Positions 61,932-64,000 of a DNA stretch of 64,000 nt are shown in pieces. Origin of the DNA: Ignavibacteriales bacterium (GTDB lineage Bacteria; Bacteroidota; Ignavibacteria; UBA10030). Each line of letters opens with the position of its first letter. The stretch's first letter is position 1. The stretch lies in assembly GCA_026390575.1 (NCBI GenBank), contig JAPLFR010000013.1, forward strand, positions 34,737 through 98,736, in the 5' to 3' direction. Below the pieces are notes generated by a model. The model had not been told where the DNA came from. It did not search any database and saw nothing but the letters and a program-made list of their open reading frames with translations. The translations under genes were made by a program, and so were the position numbers.

Positions 61932-62534
61932 AAATATTGGGTGTTAGGAAAACAAATATTCTTTTCTCAAATTATTTCGTGCAATTATATTTTGCACTAT
62001 TCATAAAACCTGTTTTTGTAAAAACCTTAACAACAGCAATCTGCACGTTATTCTATACCTATTGTATCTACCGATTATGTTTGTTTAGTAATGAATCTCC
62101 CCGCCGCAAGCGTCGGGGAATTTACCCTAAGTGATTAAAATCATATTCGCATTTCAAGTTGAACTCCATACGGAGTTCCCTTTCCCTTTTTTGGCTTTTG
62201 TTACAAACATTTGACTCCTACGGAGTCATCCTAAAAACCTGTTATTCTTTATTAATCCCGTAGGCCTGCCTGCTCGCCGAACAAGTTCGCTGGCAAGCGG
62301 TCGCACTTCGTGCTTAGGCGAGCCTGCCGCAGGCAGGGATTATACGTTTGTAATTGAGTTAAACAATAAAGCTTAGAACTCCATAGGAGTTCCACCATTA
62401 GTGACTTAGTTTAGTGCGGTCATTTCCATGAGTTTTAGCGAAAATCCACTAATAGTACTTTAAAAACAGGAACTCTGCTATCAAACTTATGCTGGTTACT
62501 CGTTTTCTCGGGTATGACAATTGAGTGAAAATAA
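61932..62534. repeat. Intergenic region, 603 bases, dense in palindromes
   Basis: Several hairpins are visible. These are TCCCCGCCGC/GCGTCGGGGA (62098-62119), GAACTCC/GGAGTTC (62161-62178), GACTCC/GGAGTC (62213-62227), GAACTCC/GGAGTTC (62376-62392) and a large imperfect stem built on CCTGCCTG...CAGGCAGG (62265-62338). The three ACTCC/GGAGT hairpins are close relatives of each other. No gene is supported here. Functions could be transcription termination or dispersed repeat sequences. Confidence 0.6.
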
Positions 62535-63317
62535 TTATTTCAGTAAAATCATTTTACGAATTTGGTGAAATATTCCCGCATCAATTTTATAGAAATATAC
62601 TCCAGAGGATAATGAACCATTGAGAGTACTAAATGGCACAGTATAATCGCCTGCTTGTTGTTTTTCGTTTACAAGCATCGCTACTTCATTGCCTAACATG
62701 TCAAATATATTTAATTTTACAAAACTTTCCATTTGTAACCGGTAACGAATAATTGTGCTCGGATTAAAAGGATTGGGATAATTTTGGTACAAAGAGAAAG
62801 CATTTGGAGATGAATTTTCTTTTACACCTGTCAGAATATTAATAGTTGAATCATAATATTGCGGATTTAAGGAAGTGCCATTAATATCGGCTACAATACA
62901 TTCTGTAAATTTAATAGTATCAACGCCAACATTTGCATTAGAAAGAACGGTAATGTTTAAATCCAGCAATTCTCCGTTACCAAAGTTCAAAATGCTCACC
63001 GCTGAAACCCATAGTACTATGAGTTTGCCATTTGCATTGGCTACCTCTAAGTTCGTGGATGCAATCGATATGCCCAAATAGGAGACACTTGGAGTGGTAG
63101 ATAATTGTAAATTATTTTTGTTAAACTGAAATTCAAATTGAAATGCATTTACATTGTTAAAATTACTTACTTGTATGGGAACAGTGTATGAGTTTCCTCT
63201 TTTCATACCATCCGGCGGCACCACTCGTACGGTTACACCCTGGGCATAACCCGCTGTAAAAATGATTACACAGAGGATACCCAATACTGTTTTATTTGTT
63301 GTGGATAGAATACTCAT
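62535..63317 (-). CDS. Secreted cohesin-domain protein with type IX secretion sorting domain
   Basis: This 260-residue protein has a signal peptide in residues 1-27 (TVLGILCVIIFTAGYAQG). A cohesin-like beta-sandwich follows at about 28-155 (VPIQVSNFNNVNAFQFEFQF). The C-terminal T9SS type A sorting domain from about 170 has YQNYPNPFNPSTIIRY and a LSSGVYFYKI end. The protein would cross the outer membrane through the type IX system and be released or anchored on the surface. Start ATG 63317 is chosen because the signal peptide begins there. It is outside the glycan loci. Confidence 0.88.
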   Translation of the reverse strand: MSILSTTNKTVLGILCVIIFTAGYAQGVTVRVVPPDGMKRGNSYTVPIQVSNFNNVNAFQFEFQFNKNNLQLSTTPSVSYLGISIASTNLEVANANGKLIVLWVSAVSILNFGNGELLDLNITVLSNANVGVDTIKFTECIVADINGTSLNPQYYDSTINILTGVKENSSPNAFSLYQNYPNPFNPSTIIRYRLQMESFVKLNIFDMLGNEVAMLVNEKQQAGDYTVPFSTLNGSLSSGVYFYKIDAGIFHQIRKMILLK

Positions 63318-64000
63318 ACTTGTTGTCACGCAATTCAATATTATTGAAGGATCGCAGTTCTTTATTTGTAGTCATCACCAGAACAGCGGTTCTTTCTATC
63401 GTAAATATAATGAATAATTTAGTAACCTTCCCCGCAACCTTCCGAAAGGCTGGAAGTCTGATAATGTAACGTGCAAAGCACGTTACCATTTTAAACTTTC
63501 GGAAGGTTACGTTAAACGTGACCGTCACTCCTCGTGGATATCGCAGAGCTAAGTGACGGTCACGGAAAAAAAGCTCGGTCCGATAACCGAGACGAGCTTC
63601 AATGATTTAGTACTGTCATTCCCACAGCCGGAGGCCTAAAAATATAACACGCGTAAACGTGTTCCTTTTTATAAGTGGTCGTCTTACCCTTGCTCACATA
63701 AGATTCCCGATAGAAACATTCGGGAATGACAAGAAAAATAGGATTTCTGACAACAACATCTGGAAATGACAGTCGGAGGCCTGAGAATGAAGCAAGCGTT
63801 AACTTGCAACAATAAGGCACTCGACCTCAAAGCCGTTGTCTCTGACTTCTGATGTAAGTCTCAAATTATTTGATGATGAAATAGAATGTTTTCATTTATT
63901 TTAAGGATCTTCACTTCTTGCTATTCTGTCTATAATATAATTAGAATTACTTTTTAGAATTGTGGAGCGCAAATCGCTTTGCGCTCCACTGAGTTCCTTA
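63318..64000. repeat. Palindrome-rich end of the window without a supported gene
   Basis: The perfect 9-base arms GTAACGTGC/GCACGTTAC lie at 63466-63486, the AACCTTCCGAAAG / CTTTCGGAAGGTT pair at 63436-63448 and 63496-63508, and GTGACCGTCACT/AGTGACGGTCAC at 63518-63529 and 63552-63563. A further GAGCTCGGT-like stem lies near 63571-63598. Two related CGGAGGCCT-containing segments follow (about 63628 and 63773). A minus-strand open frame (63599-63820) reads through these repeats and is not credible as a gene. Confidence 0.55.

Noticed and set aside
61937..62134. 65-residue plus-strand open frame
   Set aside because: It ends inside a palindromic element (62098-62119). The encoded tail is repeat-derived and no family is recognisable.
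63599..63820. 73-residue minus-strand open frame
   Set aside because: It is made of intergenic repeat sequence with two related CGGAGGCCT segments, and has no signal of coding selection.
1..64000. CRISPR arrays, tRNA or rRNA genes, intact insertion sequences
   Set aside because: No regularly spaced direct repeats, no tRNA-like cloverleaf or rRNA segment and no intact transposase were seen on reading both strands.

Overview
This window is bacterial. It looks like a chromosomal segment from a member of the FCB group (Ignavibacteriota/Bacteroidota-like). The main clue is a secreted protein at 62535-63317 that ends in a type IX secretion sorting domain with the YQNYPNPFNPST signature. A UpxY/NusG-type antiterminator in front of a polysaccharide locus and the modest GC content fit this, but the exact phylum cannot be fixed from the sequence alone.

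Layout. Positions 1-4047 are ordinary housekeeping genes: a pyrE tail, an MscS channel, a Nudix hydrolase, a pyrimidine-nucleoside phosphorylase and an inositol-monophosphatase-family enzyme. From about 4.2 to 60.7 kb almost every gene lies on the minus strand. These genes form two tandem surface-glycan loci, both transcribed from right to left. Locus A (about 4.2-32.2 kb, with a decayed leader gene at 32.3-32.9 kb) carries a legionaminic-acid-type nonulosonate pathway (LegB, LegC, NeuA/LegF, NeuB/LegI, NeuC/LegG, PtmE). Downstream of that is a block that resembles the Campylobacter jejuni capsular phosphoramidate pathway: an L-glutamine-kinase-like protein fused to a nucleotidyltransferase, a class I amidotransferase/hydrolase, a stand-alone cytidylyltransferase-like protein and a CDP-alcohol phosphotransferase. 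Glycosyltransferases, an aminotransferase and a formyltransferase-like protein follow.

Locus B (about 33.2-60.7 kb) starts with a winged-helix/nucleotidyltransferase-like regulator and a UpxY-type antiterminator. Next come a SIS isomerase, a HAD phosphatase, a transaldolase, two SDR epimerases, a kinase/nucleotidyltransferase, a Gfo/Idh/MocA oxidoreductase, a UDP-glucose-dehydrogenase-like protein without its catalytic Cys, another SDR, two DegT aminotransferases and a split transketolase. This parts list resembles heptose biosynthesis, and even more closely the octose (lincosamide sugar) pathway of lincomycin producers. Radical SAM, methyltransferase, ABC flippase-like and glycosyltransferase genes complete the locus.

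The leader regulator of locus B has a broken paralogue at 32335-32844 with a nonsense codon and a frameshift. The same promoter and 19-bp palindrome precede both copies, so the two loci appear to have arisen by tandem arrangement of units with the same control region. The right end (60.8-64 kb) holds a DUF2304/GT2 pair, the T9SS cargo protein and intergenic DNA rich in palindromes. I saw no tRNA, rRNA, CRISPR array or intact transposase.
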